The notes below the pieces were generated by a model that was not told the DNA's origin, ran no database searches, and saw only the letters and a program-made list of their open reading frames with translations. This document shows, one piece after another, positions 26,943 to 35,427 of a DNA stretch of 64,000 nt. Each line of letters starts with the position of its first letter. Position 1 is the stretch's first letter. The position numbers were made by a program, and so were the translations under genes. Source of the DNA: Thiomonas sp. FB-Cd (GTDB lineage Bacteria; Pseudomonadota; Gammaproteobacteria; Burkholderiales; Burkholderiaceae_C); assembly GCF_000733775.1 (NCBI RefSeq), contig NZ_JPOE01000002.1, forward strand, positions 992,001 to 1,056,000. The letters are read 5' to 3'.

Positions 26943-28472
26943 ATGAACATTGCTCAGTGGTTGCAACGCACGGCGTGGCGGTACGGCAATCAGACTGCCA
27001 TCGGACATGGCACCCAGGCATGGTGCACTTACAGCGAATTCGCGGCGATGGCCGCCCGGGGGGCTACTTGGTTGGGCCACCGTGGGGTCAGGCCGGGCGA
27101 TCGCGTCGCGCTCTTCATGACCAACAGGCCGGAGTACCTGCCAGCCCTGTGGGCCGTCTGGTGGAGCGGCGCGGCCGCGGTCCCGATCAACGCCAAGCTT
27201 CATCCGAAGGAGGCAGCTTGGATCTCATCGCACAGCGGCAGCAGCGTGGTCTTCACCAGCGCCGACCTCGCCGAGGAGCTGGGCGCAGCGCTGCGCGACG
27301 AGGGCTGTTCGGCGACTGTGGAGACCGACATGCGCCGCGTGTTCGATGCCATGCTGCCCGAGGCCGCCCTTGCCCCTCGCGAGGAGCACGACCCAGCTTG
27401 GCTGTTCTACACCAGTGGCACTACCGGTCGCCCAAAGGGCGTGGATCTCGGCGCTCGGCAGCTGCGTTGGACGAGCATGGGCATGCTCACGGCCGTGCAA
27501 GCCGTGGAGCCCGGTGACGTCGCTCTGCATCCCGCCCCGATCTCTCATGCCAGCGGCATGCTGCACCTGCCCTATGTGCTGCAGGGCGGAATCAATGTCG
27601 TACCTGAATCGGGTGGCTTTGACGCCGCCGAGTGCTTGGCGCTGGCGGCACATTGGCACAACGCATCGTTCTTCGCGGCGCCTACGATGGTCAGGCGCCT
27701 TGTGGACGCCGTCAAGACGGCTGGCCAAAGGCCGCCAGGTCTGGCCACTGTCTGCTATGGTGGCGGGCCGATGTACTTGGCCGACCTGGATGATGCGTTG
27801 CAATACATCGGCCCCCACTTCGGGCAGATCTACGGCCAGGGCGAGAGTCCGATGATGATCACCGCGCTGCCTCGCACGATGATCAATCACCTGTACGAGA
27901 CGAGGCCCGAAGGGTGGCGTGAACAGCTTGCTTCAGTGGGCGTCGCGCAGTCCATGGTGGAGGTCAGCGTCTGCGATGCCCAAGGCGATGTGGTCGCCGC
28001 CGGCGAAACGGGCGAGGTGTGCGTGCGAGGTGACGTAGTGATGAACGGCTATTGGCGGCAGCCCGAGGCTACTGCAGCCACAATCGTCGATGGCTGGCTG
28101 CGTACTGGCGATGTCGGTCGCATGGACGAACACGGATTTCTCACGCTGCTTGACCGCAGCAAGGACGTGATCATCAGCGGTGGAACGAACATCTATCCGC
28201 GAGAAGTGGAAGAGGCGTTACTGACGCACGACGATGTGGTCGAGGTGGCCGTCATCGGCCGGCCGGATCCCGAATGGGGCGAGCAGGTCGTAGCGTACAT
28301 CGTGAGCTCGCGCGGCGTCGATGCCATGGCGCTCGACGCCCACTGCCTGGCGCACATTGCGCGCTTCAAGCGACCCAAGCACTACCGCTTCGTCGCCACG
28401 CTGCCGAAGAACAATTACGGCAAGGTTTTGAAGACCACCCTGCGGGAGTGGGACGCACAGGTATCGACCTGA
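26943..28472 (+). CDS. AMP-forming acyl-CoA ligase (benzoylacetate-CoA ligase-like role)
   Basis: This 509-residue ANL-family ligase has the AMP-binding motif YTSGTTGRPKGV at residues 156-167, the YGQGESPM (A5-like) motif, GWLRTGDVGRMDE, DRSKDVIISGGTNIYPREVEE and the C-terminal catalytic lysine in NNYGKVLKTTL. It should activate a carboxylic acid with ATP and CoA. Next to an Apc-type carboxylase and a thiolase, the natural role is activation of the beta-keto acid product. That role is inferred; fatty or aromatic acids are alternatives. Confidence 0.87.
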   Translation: MNIAQWLQRTAWRYGNQTAIGHGTQAWCTYSEFAAMAARGATWLGHRGVRPGDRVALFMTNRPEYLPALWAVWWSGAAAVPINAKLHPKEAAWISSHSGSSVVFTSADLAEELGAALRDEGCSATVETDMRRVFDAMLPEAALAPREEHDPAWLFYTSGTTGRPKGVDLGARQLRWTSMGMLTAVQAVEPGDVALHPAPISHASGMLHLPYVLQGGINVVPESGGFDAAECLALAAHWHNASFFAAPTMVRRLVDAVKTAGQRPPGLATVCYGGGPMYLADLDDALQYIGPHFGQIYGQGESPMMITALPRTMINHLYETRPEGWREQLASVGVAQSMVEVSVCDAQGDVVAAGETGEVCVRGDVVMNGYWRQPEATAATIVDGWLRTGDVGRMDEHGFLTLLDRSKDVIISGGTNIYPREVEEALLTHDDVVEVAVIGRPDPEWGEQVVAYIVSSRGVDAMALDAHCLAHIARFKRPKHYRFVATLPKNNYGKVLKTTLREWDAQVST

Positions 28473-28512
28473 GGCGGCGCATCGAGAACCGGACGAGACG
28501 AGGCCGCCTATC

Positions 28513-31368
28513 ATGCCGCACGACCCGAACCGATTCGACCGCCCGCTGTTGATCACGACCAAGTTCCGTGCCCCTTCCGGCGCCTGTTCACTGGTCACAA
28601 GGGAGCGCCTGCTGCAGCGCCTGCACGCCCAGCGGCAAAGGCGTCTGACGCTGATTCATGGGCCGGCGGGATTTGGCAAGACAACGCTGTCGTTGCAGTG
28701 GCGCCAGCGGTTGCAGGATGCAGGCGTCAACGTGGCGTGGCTCAGCCTGTCAAGAGAGGACAATCCCCTGGACCGCTTCCTCACCTATCTGGTCGAGGCG
28801 GTGCGCGTGGGCGACCCGACACTGGACGTCGATGTAGCCGCGCAATTGGAGGCGCATCCCGAGCAGGCGGCTTCGATCGTTGTCACGGAGTTGATCAACG
28901 CCTTCGAAGACGCCGAGCGCGACTTCTACCTCATTCTGGACGACTGGCATCTGATCGTCGAGCGGCAAGTGCGCGACATGATGAATTCCTTGCTTGAGCA
29001 CGCACCGCCAGGATTCCACGTCGTCATTACGAGCCGCGAGCGTCCGTCGATGCCCCTGGCGCGGCTTCGCGTATCCGGCGAACTGTCCGAGGTCGACGCT
29101 TCCGATCTGCGCTTCACGGTTTCGGAATCGCAGGCGTTCCTATGCGATCTCAATGAATTGAAGTTGGACGCTGCCGCTGTCCATTCGCTGTGGAGCAGCA
29201 CCGAAGGCTGGGTGGCCGCGCTGCAGCTTGCCTCGCTGTCCTTGCGCAACGTGGCCGACGCACCCGGATCGGTCGAACGCCTTTCCAGCGATCTGCACGA
29301 CGGGGTGGCCACCAGCTTCGGCGGCGATCACCATGCGCTCGGTGAGTACCTGGTCGAGAACGTGTTGGATCTCCTTCCCGCCGACGTGCTGGACTTCCTG
29401 CTCGCCACGTCCATTCTGGACCGGCTGTGCGCCGACTTGTGTGCTGCCGTCAGCGGATGCAATGACAGCCAGCGCATGCTGGAGTTGCTGGAGAAGCAAG
29501 ACCTCTTCATCCAGCCGCTGGACGAGCACAGGGCGTGGTACCGCTATCACCACCTGTTTGCAGCGCACCTGCAGGGGCGGCTCGAGCGCCAGTCTTCGGA
29601 GCGCAAGGCGCAGCTGCACCGGGCCGCTTCAGCGTGGTTCGGCGCCAATGCCCACACCGATGAAGCTGTCACCCATGCATTGGCGGCCGGGGAAGCCGAG
29701 CGCGCGATCGAGCTGGTCCAGCGCGACGCGATGTGGCTGGTGCAGCACAGCGCCATGAGCACCCTGCGCGAGCTGGTGCTGCGCCTGCCGCCAAATCAGC
29801 TGCGCGACCGACCGGCCCTTCAACTGGCGATTGCATGGGCACACTGCCTAACGCACCGACCGGTGCAAGCGCGTGAGTCGCTGGCCTTGGCCGAAGCCGA
29901 ATTGACCCGGCGGTCCTTGCGCAATGACGTGCTCGACCCGGACAAAGAGACGACCGAAGCCCTGGCAGAGGTACGCGTGCTCGAGGCCTGCGTTCGCATC
30001 TACCAAGACGAGGTCGACGGTGTGGAGGAACTCGTGCGCCCCTGCATCGCGCCGGATGCGCCGTACCGTCCCTGGCTCGTAGCGGTCGCGTCGAACATTT
30101 TCACCTACGTGCTGCTGCATCGCCATGCGTACGACGATGCCATCACCCTGCAGGCGCTGACGCGGCCCTTCCATGAGCGCACGGAAGGCCCCTTCAGCGG
30201 CGTGTACGGGCGCTGCTTTGCCGGGATTGCGTCGCGCGAGCTGGGCCGACTGGACGAAGCTGCATCGACCTTCCGTAGTGCCCACGCGCTCGCCGTCACC
30301 GGCATAGGTCGCCACTCCCACGCAGCCCGCCTGGCAGAGGCCCTATTGGGCGAGTTGCTGGTGGAGATGAACCAGCTCGATGAGGCCGCCCGCCTGCTGC
30401 AGGACAGCCGCAAGCTGGGTGTCGAAGGCGGCGTGGCCGATTTTTCGATCGCCACCTACGTTGGTTCGAGCCGTTTGCTCGCACAGTACGGCGATTCCGC
30501 AGCGTCGAATGATGCGCTGGACGAAGGCGAACACGCGTTTAGGCACCTCGGTTTCGAACGGCTGCGCGCAGCGGTCGTTGGTGAGCGCGTGCGCCATGCG
30601 CTGCTGCGCCGGGACCTCGACACGGCCCAGCGCTTGCTGATGGAGGCTCCCATCGATGCGGGCGTTGAAGAGGTGCAGGCGTCCCGCGCGGCCCCGTCGA
30701 GTCAGGCGATCGAATGGCTCGCGCTGTCGCACAGTCGGGTATTCCTGGCATCCGGCCGGGCAGCCAAGGCCCAGACCGTCCTCGAACCGGTCCTGAGTGC
30801 CGCCATCGAAGGTCGGCGGTTGCTGTTAGAGGTTCGGGTGCGCATCTTGATGGCCCTGGCGCTGGATGGTGCCGGCCGCCTCGATCTGGCCCTGGATATG
30901 GCGGCGATGGCCTTACGCGTCGGGCTCGCTATGGGGTTGCGGCGCAGCTTTCTCGATGAAGGCAGCCGTTTCATCGAGATCACGCAAATGGTTCACGAGC
31001 GCGTGCTAGCCAATCAGTTGCCGCGCGCACCCTGGGGGAGCACCTTGCCCGCGCTCGGCGACGTCGAATTGCTGGGGCGATCCGCTAGAGCCCCCGATGC
31101 CCGACCCGAAGCCCCTGCGCCCGAGAAAAGGGCTGCTGCGTTGGGTACGGCCGTTGGGACTTTGAAGCGCCGCGAGACCGAGATCCTGCATTTGCTGGCT
31201 CGAGGCCAATCGAATAAGGAAATCGCGCGCAGCCTGGACATCGGCGTTGACACGGTAAAGTGGTACCTGAAGTCAATCTACGGCAAACTCGGCGTCACGA
31301 CGAGGGCAACGGCGGTGCTTGCCGCTGACCGGACGGTGCGTTTCAGTGAGCAGGGACGCAAGGCGTGA
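28513..31368 (+). CDS. MalT/LAL-type ATP-dependent LuxR regulator
   Basis: This 951-residue regulator has an N-terminal ATPase with Walker A HGPAGFGKTT at about 49-58 and Walker B FYLILDDWH near 140, a long helical TPR-like sensor region and a C-terminal LuxR helix-turn-helix (LKRRETEILHLLARGQSNKE, then GVDTVKWYLKSIYGKLGV). This is the plan of MalT and AlkS, which activate catabolic genes on binding a substrate-derived inducer. It lies 40 bases after the ligase gene, so it is probably a second activator of the ketone route and part of the same transcript. Confidence 0.9.
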   Translation: MPHDPNRFDRPLLITTKFRAPSGACSLVTRERLLQRLHAQRQRRLTLIHGPAGFGKTTLSLQWRQRLQDAGVNVAWLSLSREDNPLDRFLTYLVEAVRVGDPTLDVDVAAQLEAHPEQAASIVVTELINAFEDAERDFYLILDDWHLIVERQVRDMMNSLLEHAPPGFHVVITSRERPSMPLARLRVSGELSEVDASDLRFTVSESQAFLCDLNELKLDAAAVHSLWSSTEGWVAALQLASLSLRNVADAPGSVERLSSDLHDGVATSFGGDHHALGEYLVENVLDLLPADVLDFLLATSILDRLCADLCAAVSGCNDSQRMLELLEKQDLFIQPLDEHRAWYRYHHLFAAHLQGRLERQSSERKAQLHRAASAWFGANAHTDEAVTHALAAGEAERAIELVQRDAMWLVQHSAMSTLRELVLRLPPNQLRDRPALQLAIAWAHCLTHRPVQARESLALAEAELTRRSLRNDVLDPDKETTEALAEVRVLEACVRIYQDEVDGVEELVRPCIAPDAPYRPWLVAVASNIFTYVLLHRHAYDDAITLQALTRPFHERTEGPFSGVYGRCFAGIASRELGRLDEAASTFRSAHALAVTGIGRHSHAARLAEALLGELLVEMNQLDEAARLLQDSRKLGVEGGVADFSIATYVGSSRLLAQYGDSAASNDALDEGEHAFRHLGFERLRAAVVGERVRHALLRRDLDTAQRLLMEAPIDAGVEEVQASRAAPSSQAIEWLALSHSRVFLASGRAAKAQTVLEPVLSAAIEGRRLLLEVRVRILMALALDGAGRLDLALDMAAMALRVGLAMGLRRSFLDEGSRFIEITQMVHERVLANQLPRAPWGSTLPALGDVELLGRSARAPDARPEAPAPEKRAAALGTAVGTLKRRETEILHLLARGQSNKEIARSLDIGVDTVKWYLKSIYGKLGVTTRATAVLAADRTVRFSEQGRKA

Positions 31369-31473
31369 TGAGCGGCGCGTCTTTACGATGCTTGGCCCAG
31401 CGGGCGCGACCCGTTCCAACATAGCCCTACGACGCGCCTGATCGGATGTTCCGCGCCGCAGCGGAGGGGCATG

Positions 31474-32052
31474 ATGGATGCAACGCGCAGAACTTGGATG
31501 ATTGCCACAAGTGTGGCGTCCTGTGTGGGCACAGCAGCGACTGCGACGGCCTTCCTGGAGTCGATGGAGCCCTCGAACGAGGCCCAGGCCAATGGCGTGC
31601 CGATCCCGGTGGGTCGCAGCCGATTGCAGCCCGGCCACCACATCGTGTTGTTGTGGCGCGGCCAACCGATCTGGGTCGTGCGCCGCACACCTCAAATGTT
31701 GAGGAGACTCAAGCTCACACAGGACCAAGTCGCTGGCCCGTTGTCGCGCAATCCCCAAGACCCGACGCCCGCGCGGGCGCAGAATGCGTGGCGCTCAACC
31801 AAGCCCGAGTATTTCGTTTTCATCGACATCTGTACCCATCTGGGTTGCGCGCCTATTGGACGATTTACGCCTGGCCCACAGCCGGGCTTGCCGAATGACT
31901 GGCTGGGGGGCTGGTTGTGCCCGTGCCATGCCTCGCTCTACGACATGGCAGCACGTGTATTTAAAAACATGCCCGCGCCCGCCAACATGATCATCCCTGA
32001 CTATGAATTTCTAAGCGATACCAAGATTATGCTCGGCAGGCATCGGCTCTGA
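31474..32052 (+). CDS. Orphan Rieske iron-sulfur protein (PetA-like)
   Basis: This 192-residue protein resembles the Rieske subunit of the cytochrome bc1 complex. It has a Tat-like or hydrophobic N-terminal anchor (RRTWMIATSVASCVGTAATATAF) and the 2Fe-2S ligands CTHLGC and CPCHASLYD in the C-terminal third. Canonical PetA has CPCHGS at the second site; here Gly is Ala. No cytochrome b or c1 gene follows, so it is an isolated copy. ATG 31474 has better spacing to GGAGG than ATG 31471. It may be a spare subunit or serve another quinol oxidase. Confidence 0.88.
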   Translation: MDATRRTWMIATSVASCVGTAATATAFLESMEPSNEAQANGVPIPVGRSRLQPGHHIVLLWRGQPIWVVRRTPQMLRRLKLTQDQVAGPLSRNPQDPTPARAQNAWRSTKPEYFVFIDICTHLGCAPIGRFTPGPQPGLPNDWLGGWLCPCHASLYDMAARVFKNMPAPANMIIPDYEFLSDTKIMLGRHRL

Positions 32053-32103
32053 TGTTTGGTCGTCGTACATTCATAGGGTCATCCTTGGATTTCAACATCG
32101 ATC

Positions 32104-32550
32104 ATGTCTACAAACACCGTCCGACTTCACCGTGTACTCCGGGCAACGCCGGAGCGCATTTACCGTGCATTTCTTGACGCGCACGCGATGGCCAAGTGGC
32201 TTCCACCGTATGGCTTCACCTGCAAGGTCCATCACATGGATGCCAAGATCGGCGGAACGTTCAAGATGTCCTTCACGAACTTCACGACCGGCCACGGCCA
32301 CTCCTTTGGCGGCGAGTATCGCGAACTGGTGCCGCAGGAGCGCATCCGCTACTCCGACAAGTTCGACGACCCGAACATGCCCGGTGAAATGGAAACGACT
32401 GTCCTGCTGCGGCAGGTCTCATGTGGGACCGACGTGAGTGTCACCCAGGAAGGAATTCCGGAGGTCATCCCGGTTGAAATGTGCTATCTCGGCTGGCAGG
32501 AATCGCTTGCGCAGCTCGCCAACCTGGTTGAGCCCGTAATCCCGGACTAA
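32104..32550 (+). CDS. SRPBCC/AHSA1-domain protein
   Basis: This 148-residue START-like fold protein of the AHSA1 type begins with HRVLRATPERIYRAFLDAHAMAKWLPPYGF and ends with GWQESLAQLANLVEP, the usual ends of the domain. The family binds hydrophobic ligands; the function here is unknown. It sits alone between the Rieske gene and a TA pair on the other strand. Confidence 0.9.
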   Translation: MSTNTVRLHRVLRATPERIYRAFLDAHAMAKWLPPYGFTCKVHHMDAKIGGTFKMSFTNFTTGHGHSFGGEYRELVPQERIRYSDKFDDPNMPGEMETTVLLRQVSCGTDVSVTQEGIPEVIPVEMCYLGWQESLAQLANLVEPVIPD

Positions 32551-32605
32551 AGATGGCGCCCAACCAGTCTTGCAAGCGCAGCCCCAAGGGACTATCACTG
32601 TCGGA

Positions 32606-32920
32606 TCAGTAATAGTCCTCTTCGCGCTGATGGCGCACCGCCAATACCGCGACTTTCGACGGACTGACGATCTCGTACAGCGCGACGTAACCGGTACCTC
32701 CGAACGGGATGATCAGCTCCCGCTGGGCGGGACTCTGGGCTGCCTTGCGAAAGCTGTAGGGCGTAAGCGCAAGTTGCTGCTGCATTACCGCCCTGATCGC
32801 ATCGATCGCCGCTTGTGCGCGGTCAAGATCTTCGGTGGTCTCCGCCCGGTCGAGCAGACAATCAACGAGACGTTCCAGGTCTGATTCGGCTGTCGGCGTC
32901 AGCTGAACGTCAAAGCTCAT
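32606..32920 (-). CDS. ParE/RelE-family toxin
   Basis: This 104-residue type II toxin has the ParE layout: N-terminal helices with ESDLERLVDCLLDRAETTEDLDRA and C-terminal strands RELIIPFGGTGYVALYEI and KVAVLAVRHQREEDYY. ParE toxins poison gyrase and RelE toxins cut ribosomal mRNA; the sequence does not decide. Its ATG overlaps the antitoxin stop by four bases, so the pair is co-translated. Confidence 0.88.
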   Translation of the reverse strand: MSFDVQLTPTAESDLERLVDCLLDRAETTEDLDRAQAAIDAIRAVMQQQLALTPYSFRKAAQSPAQRELIIPFGGTGYVALYEIVSPSKVAVLAVRHQREEDYY

Positions 32921-33189
32921 CGACCGAGCTTCTTCCGTTTCGCATCGAGCTTGGCTTGCAGCCGGTCGAGGACCGCCTCGACGGGCGCCGCGACGCCAGA
33001 GCGGTGGTACTCCTCCGACGCGGCCCGCGCCCGCTCATGGAAGGCAGTTTGAACACGCCTGAACCCGATTGCACTTCGCACTGTCGCTTCAACGAAGTCG
33101 GTCAGGGTCTCGCCTTTTTTGAGCACAGACTCAAGCTCGGCTCGGAGCTCGGGCTCGACTCGGATCTGGGGGATGACGGCAGACTTCAT
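32917..33189 (-). CDS. Antitoxin of the ParE-like pair
   Basis: This 90-residue protein has a short N-terminal ribbon-helix-helix-like part (AVIPQIRVEPELRAELESVL, then LTDFVEATVRSAI) and a charged C-terminal tail that would wrap the toxin. It is first in the pair and overlaps the toxin gene by four bases. It should bind DNA and repress the operon. Confidence 0.8.
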   Translation of the reverse strand: MKSAVIPQIRVEPELRAELESVLKKGETLTDFVEATVRSAIGFRRVQTAFHERARAASEEYHRSGVAAPVEAVLDRLQAKLDAKRKKLGR

Positions 33190-33545
33190 GCCGGTAGGGT
33201 ATTGCGTTTGAGTTACGGGCGCAACGCATCGAATTTCCCCACCGGTGGTGCGGCCGGCGCGTCGACGGTCGATGGGATGATGGACAGCTTTCGGGCAGCC
33301 GATCTCGACCCCGCGACCGGCTGCAATCGGTCGTTAGCTAACCTTTCACGCTGAAGCATGGCTGGTGCCGGGGGACGAACGCCGGCGGTAGGGTCGACGC
33401 CGGCAAGCGACTCCTGCGTTATGCTCAGGCGCATGCGCAAGTTCCCTCGGAAGGGAATCCCGATAGGCCGCTCACTGGCTAGACGAGGTGGTGGCCGCGT
33501 CAAGAGTGCAGAGACGAGAAGGTGGCTACTCGAGCGGAGATGACG
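33190..33545. other. Divergent spacer between the ParE-type TA and zinc-ribbon genes
   Basis: No supported gene lies here. It should contain the TA promoter on the minus strand and the promoter of the zinc-ribbon gene; I do not see a strong palindrome. Confidence 0.5.
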
Positions 33546-33983
33546 ATGAAATGCCCCAAATGCAATGTGGACTTGGTCCCCGAAGTACGACACGGGGTGG
33601 ACATGAACTTGTGCCCGTCCTGCAAAGGTATGTGGCTGGATGCGCAGGAACTCGACCAACTCGAAAACGAGGCGTTTGATCTTGGCGAGGATGAAAAGGG
33701 CACGCTAGTTTTCGATGCCGCACCGACAACTCAGAAATGCCCACTGTGCGCAGCAACGCTGCAGCGCTTCAATTATCACGCGTACGCTCTGGAAATGGAC
33801 TTTTGCCCCAATCAGCACGGCTATTGGCTGGAGGCAGACGCAGATGCACGCGTGCTGGAGCTTATGAAGGACGAAGAGCGTGGTTATGAACGGAGCGTGC
33901 GTGCAGAATACCAATGGAGTCGTACGATGCAGCGCATGCGCTCGGGTTCGTTTCTCACCAAACTGAAAGATCTGTTTCGCTGA
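33546..33983 (+). CDS. zf-TFIIB double zinc-ribbon protein
   Basis: This 145-residue protein has two TFIIB-type zinc ribbons: MKCPKCNVDL followed by LCPSCKGMWLDAQEL, and KCPLCAATL followed by FCPNQHGYWLEADA. In the second the partner cysteine pair is replaced by Cys and His. This family is widespread and uncharacterised. ATG 33546 is six bases after GGAG; ATG 33540 is an alternative. It is a single gene with no clear partner. Confidence 0.88.
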   Translation: MKCPKCNVDLVPEVRHGVDMNLCPSCKGMWLDAQELDQLENEAFDLGEDEKGTLVFDAAPTTQKCPLCAATLQRFNYHAYALEMDFCPNQHGYWLEADADARVLELMKDEERGYERSVRAEYQWSRTMQRMRSGSFLTKLKDLFR

Positions 33984-34459
33984 GAGCGATCGTCGATCTG
34001 CGACCCCAGGCGGTATGACTGGGTGGGGGCAGATGCCAATTTGAGCCACATGCCGATCGGCGACTGAGCTATGGCTGTGGGCACCTGAGCCTAGCTTGAG
34101 CCACCTTGCCGATCTAGTGCTGAACTGGCTGCAACATCAACCCGGTAAGAGACGGCGTGGATCCCTCGCTATTCTGGCGGCTCATGGCCCAGTCGGCACA
34201 TTGACCTGAACTGGCGCAATATGGCGTCGGCGCCAACACACCAAGCCGGCCGACGCTGCTTGAGCAAGTTTTTTCGGCGCGCCAAAACCGTTCGCATACA
34301 CCCATACGCAACGCATCGCCGCGGCGATCGATGAGCTCTGGGCCAGCCTGAGCTCGCCCCAGAAATCCACGCAGCGCCCGCGCGGATGACCCGATGCTGC
34401 GCGAGCAAATCACCGCATCCGGAAAATCCGACTTCCAGATCGTGCTGGGGCGTCGATTT
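33984..34459. repeat. Probable IS21-type remnant with tandem end repeats
   Basis: TTGAGCCAC occurs at 34041-34049 and 34096-34104 in two 19-base units (TTGAGCCACATGCCGATC and a close copy) 55 bases apart. Multiple terminal TGGCTCAA-type repeats are typical of IS21-family ends. No transposase gene survives nearby. The rest of the interval has no recognisable gene. Confidence 0.4.
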
Positions 34460-34993
34460 CTATTGGGTTCGGTCGCGATGTTTTTGCGGGTCTGCGGAAC
34501 TGTTCCTGGCCACCACTTGCCGCCAAGTCTCATCAAATGAAGCGATGACGCCTTCCTGCTCAAGCTTCCGAAGATAAGCGGCCGTTGTGATGAAGTGAGC
34601 ATTTTCGGAAAATTGCTCCAAATCACGCAACCGCCCAAGTTTCTTGTCTTCAAAGATGACCAGGGCAGGCGAATTGCCCACGGCGTCATCAATGAAATTC
34701 AAAATGAAATCGGCAATAGCAAGGTCTCCACGACCTTTCCCTAGGGCCTCGCCATTCGAGATCCTTCTGGCATCGTCCTCGCATACGCTTGTACGAATGA
34801 TCTCGATTCGAGATCTATTCTGATCAATGAACTGCCGGAATTCTGGCGCACGAATGATGATCTCATCAAGAACACTTTTAATGACGATGATTTGAGTGTT
34901 AGGCGGAGCGAGTAAGAGGCCGAGCAAACCAGCCGCAGCCAAGGTATTGATCGGGCCGGCGTCAGGAAGGATGATCTTCACCGGAGCGTTCAT
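34460..34993 (-). CDS. PIN-like toxin of a TA pair
   Basis: This 177-residue protein has an N-terminal acidic motif (LPDAGPINTLAAAGLL), a central GRGDLAIADFI and a third acidic segment (VIFEDKKLGRLRDL), in the order of acidic residues of PIN-type nucleases. It is longer than usual VapC proteins (about 135). It overlaps the upstream gene by four bases, the usual TA arrangement. Both genes are A/T-richer than the surroundings, a sign of recent acquisition. The toxin role is inferred. Confidence 0.65.
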   Translation of the reverse strand: MNAPVKIILPDAGPINTLAAAGLLGLLLAPPNTQIIVIKSVLDEIIIRAPEFRQFIDQNRSRIEIIRTSVCEDDARRISNGEALGKGRGDLAIADFILNFIDDAVGNSPALVIFEDKKLGRLRDLEQFSENAHFITTAAYLRKLEQEGVIASFDETWRQVVARNSSADPQKHRDRTQ

Positions 34994-35328
34994 GCGAAAT
35001 GAATGTCCTTGATCTCTTTCAGCATGCGATCCTCTTCTTCTAGCGTTGCTCTGGGAGGAGGAAATCCAGCCTGCCGCAGCATGTTCGCCAAAGTGAGATC
35101 ATCAACGCCAAGGAGTGTTTTCACTCTGTGACGGCCAATTTTTCCAATGGAATAATCGAATAACGCCTGCAAATTTCCATTCATGACCCCCACTTCCGCA
35201 AGACCGCTTGAGGTCAAATGCGAAAAGTAATCGCGAACGATGGCATTGATCGACGTTTGATGCGTTGCCGCGATAATCTTCATTTGGCGAAGCAGTTCGT
35301 CGTCTATAACAAATGTGATGTTTGCCAT
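34990..35328 (-). CDS. Ribbon-helix-helix-like antitoxin of the PIN-type pair
   Basis: This 112-residue protein starts with a ribbon-helix-helix-like stretch (ITFVIDDELLRQMKIIAA, then TSINAIVRDYFSHL), followed by a helical region and an acidic tail (LEEEDRMLKEIKDIHFA). The first helix matches antitoxins that bind operator DNA. It precedes and overlaps the PIN-like gene. A palindrome lies 34 bases upstream of its start. Confidence 0.7.
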   Translation of the reverse strand: MANITFVIDDELLRQMKIIAATHQTSINAIVRDYFSHLTSSGLAEVGVMNGNLQALFDYSIGKIGRHRVKTLLGVDDLTLANMLRQAGFPPPRATLEEEDRMLKEIKDIHFA

Positions 35329-35361
35329 GAGTTGCTCCTTTTACGACCTTGACAAGTCTAC

Positions 35362-35375
35362 CACATGTTCATGTG
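35362..35375. promoter_or_regulatory. Palindromic operator upstream of the PIN-type TA pair
   Basis: CACATG-TT-CATGTG is a perfect inverted repeat upstream of the antitoxin start at 35328. It is a likely autoregulatory site. Confidence 0.5.
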
Positions 35376-35427
35376 TCACACAGATATGCGTGTGCTATAA
35401 CGACCTCGAACCGATCTTTGCTGAGAA

